A stretch of 64,000 nt of DNA from Pseudomonas sp. CFBP 13711 (GCF_014842265.1 NZ_JACYVI010000012.1:137679-201678), one strand, 5' to 3'; positions 43,653 to 52,256 are shown, numbered from the stretch's first letter. Made by a program: numbers and translations. The notes: generated by a model not told the origin, from the letters alone.

Positions 43653-44819
43653 TCAACTCCCCGGCTCATCCCGCTCATCCACCAGCCCCCAATCCTTCAC
43701 ATTCACCTGCGCAGCGGGCTGGGGCGCACGGGGCGGGGTGGCGATGGTGGATGGCCCGTCTTCGCTGTGCAACTTCAACCGCAGGCGCACGTTGTTGGCG
43801 GAATCCGCATTCTTCACGGCCTCGTCTTCCGTGATCGCACCCTCCACCGCCAAGTCATACAGCGCGTTGTCGAAGGTTTGCATGCCGAGGTTGGTGGACT
43901 TCTCCATGATGCCCTTGAGCTCGGTCAGCTCGTTGCGGTGGATCAGGTCTCGAATGGTCGGCGTGCCCAGCATCACCTCCACTGCCGCACGGCGTTTACC
44001 GTCGGTGGTCTTGACCAGTCGCTGGGAGACGAACGCCTTGAGGTTGTTGCCCAGGTCATGGAGTAACTGCGGGCGGCGCTCTTCGGGGAAGAAATTGATA
44101 ATGCGGTCCAGCGCCTGGTTGGCGTTGTTGGCGTGCAGCGTCGAGATCGCCAGGTGGCCGGTGTCGGCAAATGCCAGCGCGTGCTCCATGGTCTCGCGGT
44201 CGCGGATTTCGCCGATCAGGATCACGTCCGGCGCCTGACGCAGGGTGTTCTTCAGCGCCGCGTGGAAGCTGCGCGTGTCGACGCCCACTTCGCGCTGGTT
44301 GATGATCGAGCGCTTGTGTTTGTGAATGAACTCCACCGGGTCTTCGATGGTGATGATGTGGCCGCTGGCGTGGCGGTTGCGGTGATCGATCAGTGCCGCC
44401 AGGGAGGTCGATTTACCCGAACCGGTGGCGCCGACAAAGAGCACCAGGCCGTGCTTTTCCATGATCACATCGAGCAGGATCGGCGGCAGGTGCAGGTCTT
44501 CGAATTTGGGGATGTCGAGCTTGATGTTGCGCGCCACGATCGACACTTCATTGCGCTGCTTGAAGATGTTGATCCGGAAACGCCCGACGCCGGACAGGGA
44601 AAACGCCAGGTTCATTTCCAGATCCCGTTCGAAATCCACGCGCTGCTCGGCGTCCATGATCGCGTTGGCGATCAGGCCGACGTCGCCGGGTTTGAACGCT
44701 TCCGTGCCCAGCGGCTTGAGCACGCCGTTGAACTTGGCGCAAGGGGGCGCGCCCGTGGACAGGTAAAGGTCCGATCCATCCTGGGTGGCAAGCACCTTCA
44801 ACAACGCCGGAAAATCCAT
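43653..44819 (-). CDS. PilT/PilU-family type IV pilus retraction ATPase
   Basis: The 388-residue ATPase starts MDFPALLKVLATQDGSDLYLSTG and has the PAS-like N-domain, Walker A GATGSGKSTS (about 133), the Asp box, Walker B DVILIGEIRDRETM and the His box HLAISTLHANNANQ. The tail beyond the ATPase core (about 340-388) is Pro/Ala-rich. It is nearer to PilU than PilT by eye, but it is not beside the usual pilT-pilU or proC genes. I start at 44819; an upstream in-frame ATG is less typical. Confidence 0.9.
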   Translation of the reverse strand: MDFPALLKVLATQDGSDLYLSTGAPPCAKFNGVLKPLGTEAFKPGDVGLIANAIMDAEQRVDFERDLEMNLAFSLSGVGRFRINIFKQRNEVSIVARNIKLDIPKFEDLHLPPILLDVIMEKHGLVLFVGATGSGKSTSLAALIDHRNRHASGHIITIEDPVEFIHKHKRSIINQREVGVDTRSFHAALKNTLRQAPDVILIGEIRDRETMEHALAFADTGHLAISTLHANNANQALDRIINFFPEERRPQLLHDLGNNLKAFVSQRLVKTTDGKRRAAVEVMLGTPTIRDLIHRNELTELKGIMEKSTNLGMQTFDNALYDLAVEGAITEDEAVKNADSANNVRLRLKLHSEDGPSTIATPPRAPQPAAQVNVKDWGLVDERDEPGS

Positions 44820-45030
44820 AAGGCAACACCGCACAAGAGGTTTGAGGAGACTGCAGGCCTACAGTGTGTCGACCTTCGGCCGGTTTCAACGTTCGGGCTG
44901 TTTGACTGGCCGGGTCGGGCGTGTCTCAGGTCCGATTTACACGTTCGTCCGGTCAAGGTGTGGGAAATTACCCGAAATCGCGCAGCAAAGGCATAATGCG
45001 CGGCTTTTTTATCGAGACGTCCGGACCATC

Positions 45031-45306
45031 ATGAAAGCCCAAGCCCGCCACATTCTGGTCAAGACCGCTGAAGAAGCCGAGCAACTGAAGCAGCGCATTG
45101 CCAAGGGCGAAGCGTTCGACGTGCTGGCGAAGAAGTATTCGACCTGCCCGAGCGGCAAGCGCGGCGGCGATCTGGGTGAGGTGCGGCCGGGCCAGATGGT
45201 CGGCGCGATTGACCAGGTGATTTTCAAAAAGCCGTTGCGGACCGTGCATGGTCCGGTCAAAAGCAAATTCGGGTATCACCTGGTGCAGGTTTTTTATCGG
45301 GATTGA
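45031..45306 (+). CDS. Parvulin-type peptidyl-prolyl isomerase (second copy)
   Basis: The 91-residue protein MKAQARHILVKTAEEAEQLK...KKYSTCPSGKRGGDLGEV...GPVKSKFGYHLVQVFYRD is a single parvulin domain like that at 33453, with the same length and conserved His, Cys and Phe/His positions, but clearly diverged. No signal peptide is present, so it is cytoplasmic. It stands alone, divergent from the PilT/PilU gene. Confidence 0.94.
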   Translation: MKAQARHILVKTAEEAEQLKQRIAKGEAFDVLAKKYSTCPSGKRGGDLGEVRPGQMVGAIDQVIFKKPLRTVHGPVKSKFGYHLVQVFYRD

Positions 45307-45340
45307 GGGTACAGCCGAGACCCTTGCAGCGATCTCAGGG

Positions 45341-45589
45341 CCCTTTCCCGGCTGAAGCCGGTCCTACAAAGGTCCGCATTCCCTCAGCCAATCCCACTGA
45401 ATGCACGCGATTCTTTAGTGGGACCGGCTTTAGCCGGGAAGAGGCCCGCATGCACACCCTCGATTTCGCGGCATAACGCCCGACGCCTTCCCGGCTGAAG
45501 CCGGTCCCACAAGGGTCCGCATTCCTTCAGCCAATCCCACTGAACGCGCGCGATTCTTTAGTGGGACCGGCTTTAGCCGGGAAGAGGCC
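45341..45589. repeat. Two tandem REPINs with duplicated loop
   Basis: Units at 45341-45445 and 45485-45589 are almost the same over 105 bases. Each has an inverted REP (CCCGGCTGAAGCCGGTCC), the same loop with GGTCCGCATTCC and CAGCCAATCCCACTGAA, and a forward REP (AGTGGGACCGGCTTTAGCCG). They differ at a few bases in the loop, so the duplication is recent. Confidence 0.93.
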
Positions 45590-45614
45590 GGTGGCCACAC
45601 CATCTATTTCCCAT

Positions 45615-46556
45615 TCAGACCGGCATCACGCTGCGCGGTATCAACGCGCCCGGGTGCTGAATCACCAGGCTCGCCAACTGATGCCCGGCATTGGCCGCAT
45701 CTTTTGGACCCCCGCCGCGCAAACGCCGAGCCAGATAGGCAGCACTGAACGAATCCCCCGCCGCCGTGGTGTCGATGACCTTCTGCACGGTGTGCGCCGG
45801 CACTTCATAACGCCGGTCGTCGACACTGACGAGACAGCTCTCGGCCCCGCGTTTCACCACCACCTCGCTGACACCCATGGCCCGGTAGGTCTGCAGAATC
45901 TCCTCGACGTCGCTGTAGTCGAACAGCGCCTGCTCATCCTCCTCGGTCAGCAGCGCTAGATCGACTTCGTGCATGACCGCGCGATACGCCTGACGCGCCT
46001 GTTCGACGCTGCGCCACAAGCGCGGCCGGTAATTGTTGTCGAACACCACCCTCGCCCCTCGGTCCCGGGCATCGCCAAGGGTCGAGAGCAGCCGCGCCCT
46101 GCCCGTTTCACCCAGCACCGCCAGGGTGATGCCGCTGAAATACAGCACGTCGTAATCCGGCAGCGCGGCCAGCACCGGCTCGGCCGCTGGCGTGGTGAAG
46201 CATTCGCGCACCGCCGCCTCGTTGCGCCAGTAGAGAAAACGTCGCTCCCCGTTGGCGTCGGTCTGAATGCAATACAACCCCGGCAGCCTCCCCGGCAGAC
46301 GCTGTACCCGACTCAGACCAATGCCCTCATCTGTCCAGACCTGGCACATGGCGTCGCTGAAACTGTCGTCGCCCAGCGCCGTGACGTAATCCACCTGCGC
46401 CGCCGAACCCAGCAGGCGCGACAGGTATACCGCGGTGTTCAGCGTGTCGCCGCCGAAGCTCTGCTTGAGCGTGCCGTTGGCGTGCTGTTGCAACTCGATC
46501 ATGCATTCGCCGATCAGCGCGACGCGCGGATAGCTGTGACTGACCATTTCACTCAT
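45615..46556 (-). CDS. kdgK: 2-dehydro-3-deoxygluconokinase (PfkB family)
   Basis: The 313-residue sugar kinase begins with RVALIGECMIELQQ and has the PfkB patterns FGGDTLNTAVYLSRL (about residue 34) and DTTAAGDSFSAAYLARRL (about 265, with the catalytic Asp). KdgK phosphorylates 2-keto-3-deoxygluconate to KDPG for the Entner-Doudoroff pathway. AGGAG six bases before the ATG fixes the start at 46556. It lies 12 bases after the deaminase gene, so the two are one operon. Confidence 0.9.
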   Translation of the reverse strand: MSEMVSHSYPRVALIGECMIELQQHANGTLKQSFGGDTLNTAVYLSRLLGSAAQVDYVTALGDDSFSDAMCQVWTDEGIGLSRVQRLPGRLPGLYCIQTDANGERRFLYWRNEAAVRECFTTPAAEPVLAALPDYDVLYFSGITLAVLGETGRARLLSTLGDARDRGARVVFDNNYRPRLWRSVEQARQAYRAVMHEVDLALLTEEDEQALFDYSDVEEILQTYRAMGVSEVVVKRGAESCLVSVDDRRYEVPAHTVQKVIDTTAAGDSFSAAYLARRLRGGGPKDAANAGHQLASLVIQHPGALIPRSVMPV

Positions 46557-46568
46557 CGCAAACTCCTG

Positions 46569-47774
46569 TCAGAAGCAGGTATCGAAGGATTCGATGACGC
46601 ACAGATCATCACCCACCAGGCAACCCGTGCGCCATTTGTCGAAGGTCAGGCACGGGTGCGAGGTGCCGAACGAAATGATATCGCCCACTTTCAATTCGCA
46701 ACCGGGCGCGACGGTCATGAACGCGTGCTGGTCCATCACAGCAGTGACTTTGCACGCGCTGACGTCCTCGCCAATCGCCGGCACCGCCCCCGGCGCATAG
46801 CGCTTGATCGGGTTGGGCATGCCGGCGTCGAACGCCACGTCGCGTTTGCCCATGGCGATCACCGCAAAACCCGGCTCCGGCATCGATTGCACATGGGCCC
46901 AGACCTCCATCGCTGGCTGCAAGCCCTCACTCAGGTCGTGACGTCGATCGAGCACGCAGCACTGCGCGTCTTTGTAGATGCCGTGGTCGTGGACCACGTA
47001 ACTGCCGGGGCGCAACACGCTCAGGAAACGCTCGCGCACCTGCTGTTTGTCGAATTCTTCGGCGATCAGGTCGTACCAGGCCGAACCCGAGGCCGTGACG
47101 ATCGGGCGATCCAGCGCAAACGCGCCCTTGTCCTGCAGCGTCACGGCCAGCCGCACCAGCGACGTGGCGAACGCGCGAATGCCGCTCACGGCTTGGTCGC
47201 CATGGATCACGCCCTCGTAGCCTTCGATGCCGGTCAGCTTCAGCGCCGGTTGCGCGGCGATGGCGTCGGCCAGGGCCATGACCTCGGCTTCACTGCGGCA
47301 ACCGCAACGTCCACCGACCACGCCGTACTCGATCATCACATTCAAGTTCAGGCCCTTGGCGGCGAAGAACTCGCCCAGCGCCTTGACGTTGTCCGGGTGA
47401 TCGACCATGCAGTGAAAGTCGAACATCCCGTCGGTGAGCATCTCGGCGATGATCGCCATGTTCGGCGCGCCGACCAGTTGATTGGCCATCAGCACGCGAC
47501 GCACGCCATGAGCGTAGGCCGCGCGGGTCTGCACCGCCGTGGCGAGGGTCATGCCCCACGCGCCGTGCTGCAACTGCCGCAGAAACAGCGCCGGGACCAT
47601 GCTGGTCTTGCCGTGGGGCGCGAGCTCGGCGCCGCTGTCACTCACGAACTTCTGCATCCAGCGCAGGTTGTGCTCCAGCGCCGTGTCGTGGATCACCAGC
47701 GCGGGCAGGCTGACGTCGCGCACCAGGTGGTCGCCGGGTTGCGTGGCGCCTTTTTCAATCGCGGCAATGCTCAT
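46569..47774 (-). CDS. PLP-dependent amino acid deaminase (D-threonine aldolase/D-serine dehydratase-like)
   Basis: The 401-residue protein has an alanine-racemase-type N-terminal barrel with the PLP lysine in ELAPHGKTSMVP (Lys56) and a C-terminal D-serine-dehydratase-like domain with a metal site (DQHAFMTV and SHPCLTFDKW, His/Cys). The family performs metal-dependent elimination or retro-aldol on D-configured beta-hydroxy amino acids. Beside kdgK the natural reaction would be D-glucosaminate to 2-keto-3-deoxygluconate plus ammonia, which fits both the stereochemistry and the neighbour. That substrate is inference. Confidence 0.88.
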   Translation of the reverse strand: MSIAAIEKGATQPGDHLVRDVSLPALVIHDTALEHNLRWMQKFVSDSGAELAPHGKTSMVPALFLRQLQHGAWGMTLATAVQTRAAYAHGVRRVLMANQLVGAPNMAIIAEMLTDGMFDFHCMVDHPDNVKALGEFFAAKGLNLNVMIEYGVVGGRCGCRSEAEVMALADAIAAQPALKLTGIEGYEGVIHGDQAVSGIRAFATSLVRLAVTLQDKGAFALDRPIVTASGSAWYDLIAEEFDKQQVRERFLSVLRPGSYVVHDHGIYKDAQCCVLDRRHDLSEGLQPAMEVWAHVQSMPEPGFAVIAMGKRDVAFDAGMPNPIKRYAPGAVPAIGEDVSACKVTAVMDQHAFMTVAPGCELKVGDIISFGTSHPCLTFDKWRTGCLVGDDLCVIESFDTCF

Positions 47775-47819
47775 CTCTGTTCTCCTGAATTTTTTGTTCG
47801 AGTGTACGTAAGGCCGACG

Positions 47820-48581
47820 CTATTCGATGACGCGCCGGGCCAGACCGTTGGCGGTGTCAATCAGCACGCGCCGGTAATGATCGTAATGGGCGGTGGCGTC
47901 GGCGCGCGGGGCGACGATGCACAGGGTCGCGATGCAGATGCCCTGTTTGTCCCGCACCGGCGCGGCGAAGCAATGGGTGAAGGTGTCGGCGATGCTGTCG
48001 AAGGAAAAGAAGCCGTCGTCGTGGGCCTTGCGGATCTCGGCGAGAAACGTCTCGATCGGCAGGCGCTGGCCGTCCGGCAGGATGAAGTCCTCGTCGTCGA
48101 TCAGGTCGATGATCGCCTGATCGGTGAGGTGCCCGAGCAGCAGCCGCCCCGAGGCGGTCCACGGGATCGGCGCGTCCTCGCCGATGTCCGACGAAATACG
48201 AAAATGCCGCGCGCCTTCTTTCATCAGCGCGACGGTGTATTTGCGGCCGTTGAGCAGGCACATCTGCGCGGTTTCCCGGGTCTGCTCGACGATTTCACCC
48301 AAGCTGACTTCGGCCTCGCGAGTGAAGTCGAAGTGACGCAGATGCGCCTGCCCAAGGAAGTACAACTGCCGGCCCAGGTACACATGGCCATCCTTGCCGA
48401 CGGTCTCGAGGACGCGCCGCTCCAGCAGCGAACTGACCAGCTCATACACCGTCGATTTCGGGCTGCCGATGCCACTGGCGATCTCGTTGGGCCGCATCGG
48501 CGTGCCGGTTTCCTTGAGAAAATCGAGAATATCGAACGCTCGGTCTAAACCACGGGCCCGGCGTTTGATGTCTTCGGTCAT
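47820..48581 (-). CDS. IclR-family transcriptional regulator
   Basis: The 253-residue protein has an N-terminal winged helix (RGLDRAFDILDFLKETGTPM, then IASGIGSPKSTVYELVSSLL, about 10-70) and the C-terminal IclR effector domain (WTASGRLLLGHL, SFDSIADTFTHCFAAPV). It lies upstream of the deaminase-kdgK pair and probably acts on the palindrome at 52220-52235 in front of the transporter. Ligand unknown. Confidence 0.93.
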   Translation of the reverse strand: MTEDIKRRARGLDRAFDILDFLKETGTPMRPNEIASGIGSPKSTVYELVSSLLERRVLETVGKDGHVYLGRQLYFLGQAHLRHFDFTREAEVSLGEIVEQTRETAQMCLLNGRKYTVALMKEGARHFRISSDIGEDAPIPWTASGRLLLGHLTDQAIIDLIDDEDFILPDGQRLPIETFLAEIRKAHDDGFFSFDSIADTFTHCFAAPVRDKQGICIATLCIVAPRADATAHYDHYRRVLIDTANGLARRVIE

Positions 48582-48651
48582 AAGAGCAGCTCCAGGCTAA
48601 AGGGCGCGGATGCAAAAACGCCTTTAGCCTTTAAAAATGGGGTAGGCAATT

Positions 48652-48728
48652 GGGCTGCAAGCTTCAAGCGGCACGTGTTGCATCAGCGCTCTACCGACTT
48701 GCAGCTTGCAGCTTAAAGCTTGCCGCTG
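48652..48728. repeat. Inverted GCAGCTT/AAGCTTGC repeat
   Basis: GGCTGCAAGCTTCAAGCGGC at about 48652 and GCAGCTTAAAGCTTGCCGC near 48708-48726 are imperfect inverted copies. This is a third repeat type in the window, unlike the two REP families, located between the IclR and RidA genes. Confidence 0.6.
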
Positions 48729-48732
48729 CTCC

Positions 48733-49119
48733 TTACTTTTTCTTGTAGGCAATGCAATCGATCTCGACCTTGCAGTCGACCATCATGTTGGCCTGCACGC
48801 AGGCGCGGGCCGGGGCATGTTCCGGGGAAAAATACTCGCCGAAAACCTTGTTAAAGCTCCAGAAATCACGGGGGTCTTCCAGCCACACGCCAACGCGCAC
48901 CACGTCTTCCAGGCCGTAACCGGCCTCGGTCAGGATGGCCACCAGGTTCTGCATGGTTTTATGGGTCTGCTCGACGATCCCGCCGTTGATGATCTCACCG
49001 TTTTCGGCCGGCACCTGCCCCGACACATGCAGCCAGCCATCGGCTTCGACGGCGCGGGCGAATGGACGTGGCTGGCCGCCACCTGCGGTACTGCCGGCAC
49101 CGTAACGAGTAATGCTCAT
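48733..49119 (-). CDS. RidA-family enamine/imine deaminase
   Basis: The 128-residue protein is of the YjgF/RidA family: PFARAVEADGWLHVSGQVPA, VEQTHKTMQNLVAILTEAGY, and PARACVQANMMVDCKVEIDC with the catalytic Arg. RidA proteins hydrolyse enamine or imine intermediates released by PLP dehydratases. Its place between the PLP deaminase and the transporter fits that role. Confidence 0.94.
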   Translation of the reverse strand: MSITRYGAGSTAGGGQPRPFARAVEADGWLHVSGQVPAENGEIINGGIVEQTHKTMQNLVAILTEAGYGLEDVVRVGVWLEDPRDFWSFNKVFGEYFSPEHAPARACVQANMMVDCKVEIDCIAYKKK

Positions 49120-49143
49120 GAAAATCTCCTTTGATTGAGCGTC

Positions 49144-49935
49144 TTAAAAACGAATGTTCTTGAGGAATTCAGCCAGACGCGCTGACTTGGGTTGTTCGAA
49201 TAATGCCTTGGGCGGGCCCTGCTCTTCGATACGGCCCTGGTTCATGAACACGATCTGATCGGACACCTCGTAGGCGAAGCGCATCTCGTGGGTCACCAGC
49301 AACATGGTCATGCCCTCTTCCGCCAGGCCCTTGATCACGCTGAGCACCTCGCCCACCAGCTCCGGGTCCAGCGCCGACGTGACCTCGTCGAACAACATCA
49401 GGCTCGGGTTCATGGCAATGGCGCGGGCAATCGCCACGCGCTGCTGCTGACCGCCGGACAACTGACCGGGAAAGTGATTGCGCCGCTCCAGCAGGCCCAC
49501 GCGCTCCAGCCACTTTTCGGCCAGCGCAACGGCCTGGTCCTTGGGCAGCTTTTTTACTTTGAGCAGGCCGAGGGTAACGTTCTGCAGCGCGGTCAAGTGC
49601 GGGAACAGGTTGAACTGCTGAAACGCCATGCCGGTCATCGCCCGGTGCTGCGCGATGAGTTTTTCCGGATGACGCACGCGCTTGCCACTGACGTCGCTGT
49701 AGCCGATGTCCTGACCTTCGAGACGAATGTGCCCGCCCTGAAATTCTTCCAGCAGATTGACGCAACGCAACAGCGTGGTTTTGCCCGAGCCGCTGGAGCC
49801 GATCAGCGTCACCACGTTGCCTTTGTTCATCTTCAGGTCGACGCCCTTGAGCACTTCAACCGGGCCATAGGATTTGTGCAGCCCTTCGATGCTCAATAGA
49901 GCCGGAGCGGCAGGTGCGGTTTGAGTCTGTGTCAT
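49144..49935 (-). CDS. Polar amino-acid-type ABC transporter, ATPase
   Basis: The 263-residue ATPase has Walker A GSSGSGKTTLL (about 52), Q-loop, signature LSGGQQQRVAIARA, Walker B LMLFDEVTSALDPE and H-loop LLVTHEMRFA, typical of GlnQ-like subunits. The start at 49935 overlaps the stop of the upstream permease by four bases (ATGA). It powers the two permeases for the same substrate as the binding protein at 51345. Confidence 0.95.
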   Translation of the reverse strand: MTQTQTAPAAPALLSIEGLHKSYGPVEVLKGVDLKMNKGNVVTLIGSSGSGKTTLLRCVNLLEEFQGGHIRLEGQDIGYSDVSGKRVRHPEKLIAQHRAMTGMAFQQFNLFPHLTALQNVTLGLLKVKKLPKDQAVALAEKWLERVGLLERRNHFPGQLSGGQQQRVAIARAIAMNPSLMLFDEVTSALDPELVGEVLSVIKGLAEEGMTMLLVTHEMRFAYEVSDQIVFMNQGRIEEQGPPKALFEQPKSARLAEFLKNIRF

Positions 49936-50594
49936 GGCAAGGCCACCCGTTTTTCGATTTGCCGCCCAAGAAGCTCGATGGCGTAGTTGATGACGAAGAA
50001 GAGAAAGCCGGCGAACAGGTAAAACTCGAGGGTCATGAAGTTGCGCGCGATGACCTGCTGGGTGCTGAGAAGCAGCTCGGCCACGCCGATCACCGAGAGC
50101 AGGGTCGAGGCCTTGACGATCTCGGTAGACGAATTGACCCAGGTCGGCAATATCTGCCGCAGCGCTTGAGGCAACAGCACATAACTGAGGGACTGACCGA
50201 ACGTCAGGCCGATGGCCTTGCCCGCTTCCAGTTGCCCGCGCGGGATGGCCTGCAAGGCACCGCGCGCGATCTCGGCGACATGGGAGCCGCAAAACAGCGT
50301 CAGGCCCAGCGCACCGGCCTGGAACGCGCCGATCTGCCAGCCCAGCGCCGGTGCCATGTAGAAGCAGGCCAGCACCAGGACAAACACGGGCGTGCCGCGA
50401 ATCAGATCGACGTAGGCGCGAAACGGCAGGCGCGCCCACCATTTCCCGTAGGTCAGGATCAGCCCGGCGAACACGCCGATCACCGTGCCGAACACGATCG
50501 CCAGTCCCGCGCACTGCACGCTGGTGAGAAACCCTGCCCACAACGCCTCCCGGGCAATCCACAATTCATGCAACCAACTGGGTTGTTCGTACAT
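49932..50594 (-). CDS. Polar amino-acid-type ABC transporter permease (second)
   Basis: The 220-residue permease has five helices and the HisM/GlnP-type motif VEIARGALQAIPRGQLEAG-like sequence (here HVAEIARGALQAIPRGQLEA) followed by the coupling loop LPQALRQILPTWVNSSTEIV. It pairs with the permease at 50607 to form the heterodimeric channel. Its TGA overlaps the ATPase gene start. Confidence 0.95.
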   Translation of the reverse strand: MYEQPSWLHELWIAREALWAGFLTSVQCAGLAIVFGTVIGVFAGLILTYGKWWARLPFRAYVDLIRGTPVFVLVLACFYMAPALGWQIGAFQAGALGLTLFCGSHVAEIARGALQAIPRGQLEAGKAIGLTFGQSLSYVLLPQALRQILPTWVNSSTEIVKASTLLSVIGVAELLLSTQQVIARNFMTLEFYLFAGFLFFVINYAIELLGRQIEKRVALP

Positions 50595-50606
50595 GGTCCG
50601 GGCCTC

Positions 50607-51269
50607 CTAGCGGCGAATCGCCAGACGCTGCTCGAGGTAACGCAGCAGCATGGCAATGAGGTAACAGGCCGCGACGTACAGCGCCGTGGTCACCAGCCAG
50701 GTTTCAATCACCCGGTAGCTCTCGACGTTGATCTTGCGCGCGTAATAGGTCAGTTCCGGCACCGCGATGGCGGCGGCCAGGGACGTGTCCTTGAACAGCG
50801 AAATGAAGTTGTTCGACAGTGCCGGCAGCACATTGCGCAGCATCACCGGGACGACGATGTAAGCGCGCACCTGCCATTCGCCGAGGCCGATCGCCAGCCC
50901 CGCTTCACGCTGGCCCTTGTGAATGCTCAGCAGCCCTGCGCGGAACACTTCGGTCAGGTACGCCCCGGCATACAGCGACAGGGTGATGATGAACGACGGG
51001 ATCTTGTCCAGACGAATACCGAGCCCGGGCAAGGCGAAGTAGATCAACAGGATCAGCACCAGAATCGGCGTGTTGCGCACCACGGTGACGTAAACCGACG
51101 CCACGATGCGCAGGGCCCGATAGCGCGACAGCATCGCAAACGCGGCCATCATGCCGATCACGCACCCGATGGCGATGGCGATCAGGGCCAGTTCCAGGCC
51201 GAGCCCCAGCCCCGCCAGCAGACTGGGGAAATCCCGCCAGACCGCTGCAAAATTCAGCTGATAATTCAT
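50607..51269 (-). CDS. Polar amino-acid-type ABC transporter permease (first)
   Basis: The 220-residue permease has five helices with YLTEVFRAGLLSIHKGQREA, the usual coupling region, then VPVMLRNVLPALSNNFISLF. It lies 12 bases upstream of the second permease and 75 bases after the binding-protein gene. Confidence 0.95.
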   Translation of the reverse strand: MNYQLNFAAVWRDFPSLLAGLGLGLELALIAIAIGCVIGMMAAFAMLSRYRALRIVASVYVTVVRNTPILVLILLIYFALPGLGIRLDKIPSFIITLSLYAGAYLTEVFRAGLLSIHKGQREAGLAIGLGEWQVRAYIVVPVMLRNVLPALSNNFISLFKDTSLAAAIAVPELTYYARKINVESYRVIETWLVTTALYVAACYLIAMLLRYLEQRLAIRR

Positions 51270-51344
51270 GGTCAGCAGTACCTGGGGCGGGACGGCACCA
51301 CGGCCGTCCTCGCCCGCTTCAGTGGGCGACGCAAGCGGCGCGGG

Positions 51345-52193
51345 TTATTTGTATTCCATCGGGAAACCGATCGCAGGGGTCGGCAGGTCCACGCCGAACC
51401 ACTTCTTGAACGACTCGGCATACATCGGGAACTCGACCCCGGTCATGGCTTCATGCAGGGCGGTGTTGACGAAGTTCAGCCAGTCCTGATCACCACGCTT
51501 CACGGCGCAGGCGTAGGTCTGCGGGCTCCAGGCGAACGCGGGCGAGCGATAGCGACCGGGGTTCTGCACCATCAGGTATTTCACCGACGACTGATCGGTG
51601 GCCGCCGCATCGGCACGACCGGAGTTGATGGCCTGGTACATCAGATCGACGCTGTCGTACTGATCAACCTTCGCCTTGGGCAGCGCCTGATGCACGAGCT
51701 CTTCGGCGTAGACGTTTTGCAGCACGGCAACGGTGACGCCATCGCCGGCGCCTTTCAGGTCATCGATTTCCTTGTACTTGCTGTTGGTCGGCAGCAACAG
51801 CGCGACGCCTTCGCGGTAGTAAGGCAGGGTGAAGGCCACCTGCTGGGCGCGGCTGGCGGTGACGGTGATGAACTGGCAGCTCATGTCGACTTTGTCGGTC
51901 AGCAGGTTCGGGATGCGCGCGTCGGAAGACTGCACGACGAACTCGACTTTGCTCGGGTCATTGAACAGGCCCTTTGCGACGATCCGCGCGATGTCGATAT
52001 CAAAACCCTGCAACTTGCCGTCTGCACCCTGGAAGTGCCAAGGGGCATTGGTGCTCCCCGTACCCACGATCAGATGGCCACGTTGCAGAACGCTGTCGAG
52101 CTTGCTGTCAGCGGCGTACGCCGTCGTCGCAAACGTCGCTGCTGTTATCAGGGCCAGTGCACAAGCTTTCAAAGAAAGGGATCCGCGCCACAT
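51345..52193 (-). CDS. ABC transporter periplasmic binding protein (family 3)
   Basis: The 282-residue protein has a signal peptide (MWRGSLSLKACALALITAAT to AYA|ADS) and the family 3 core: LDSVLQRGHLIVGTGSTNAP, GFDIDIARIVAKGLF, RIPNLLTDKVDMSCQFITVT, DAAATDQSSVKYLM. I start at 52193 with GGAG upstream; a longer frame to 52304 crosses the promoter and operator. It is the first gene of the importer operon, just downstream of an IclR-type palindrome. Confidence 0.93.
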   Translation of the reverse strand: MWRGSLSLKACALALITAATFATTAYAADSKLDSVLQRGHLIVGTGSTNAPWHFQGADGKLQGFDIDIARIVAKGLFNDPSKVEFVVQSSDARIPNLLTDKVDMSCQFITVTASRAQQVAFTLPYYREGVALLLPTNSKYKEIDDLKGAGDGVTVAVLQNVYAEELVHQALPKAKVDQYDSVDLMYQAINSGRADAAATDQSSVKYLMVQNPGRYRSPAFAWSPQTYACAVKRGDQDWLNFVNTALHEAMTGVEFPMYAESFKKWFGVDLPTPAIGFPMEYK

Positions 52194-52219
52194 GAGAGAA
52201 ACTCCGCCGGTTGTAATTA

Positions 52220-52235
52220 TTCCGCTATAGCGGAA
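52220..52235. promoter_or_regulatory. IclR-type operator before the importer operon
   Basis: TTCCGCTATAGCGGAA is a perfect 16-base palindrome of the TTCCGN4CGGAA style bound by many IclR-family proteins. A weaker partner with right arm ACGGAA lies at 52240-52256. It is 27 bases before the binding-protein start, in its likely promoter. Confidence 0.75.
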
Positions 52236-52256
52236 CACTGTTTGCCACAACGGAAT

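Noticed and set aside
45341..45589. CRISPR-like array
   Set aside because: The repeats are palindromic REP cores in inverted pairs, with duplicated rather than unique spacers, and no cas genes are near.
45969..48548. An 859-codon plus-strand open frame
   Set aside because: It runs antisense across kdgK, the deaminase and IclR genes, all of which are well supported; its composition is Arg/His/Gln-rich as expected of a shadow.
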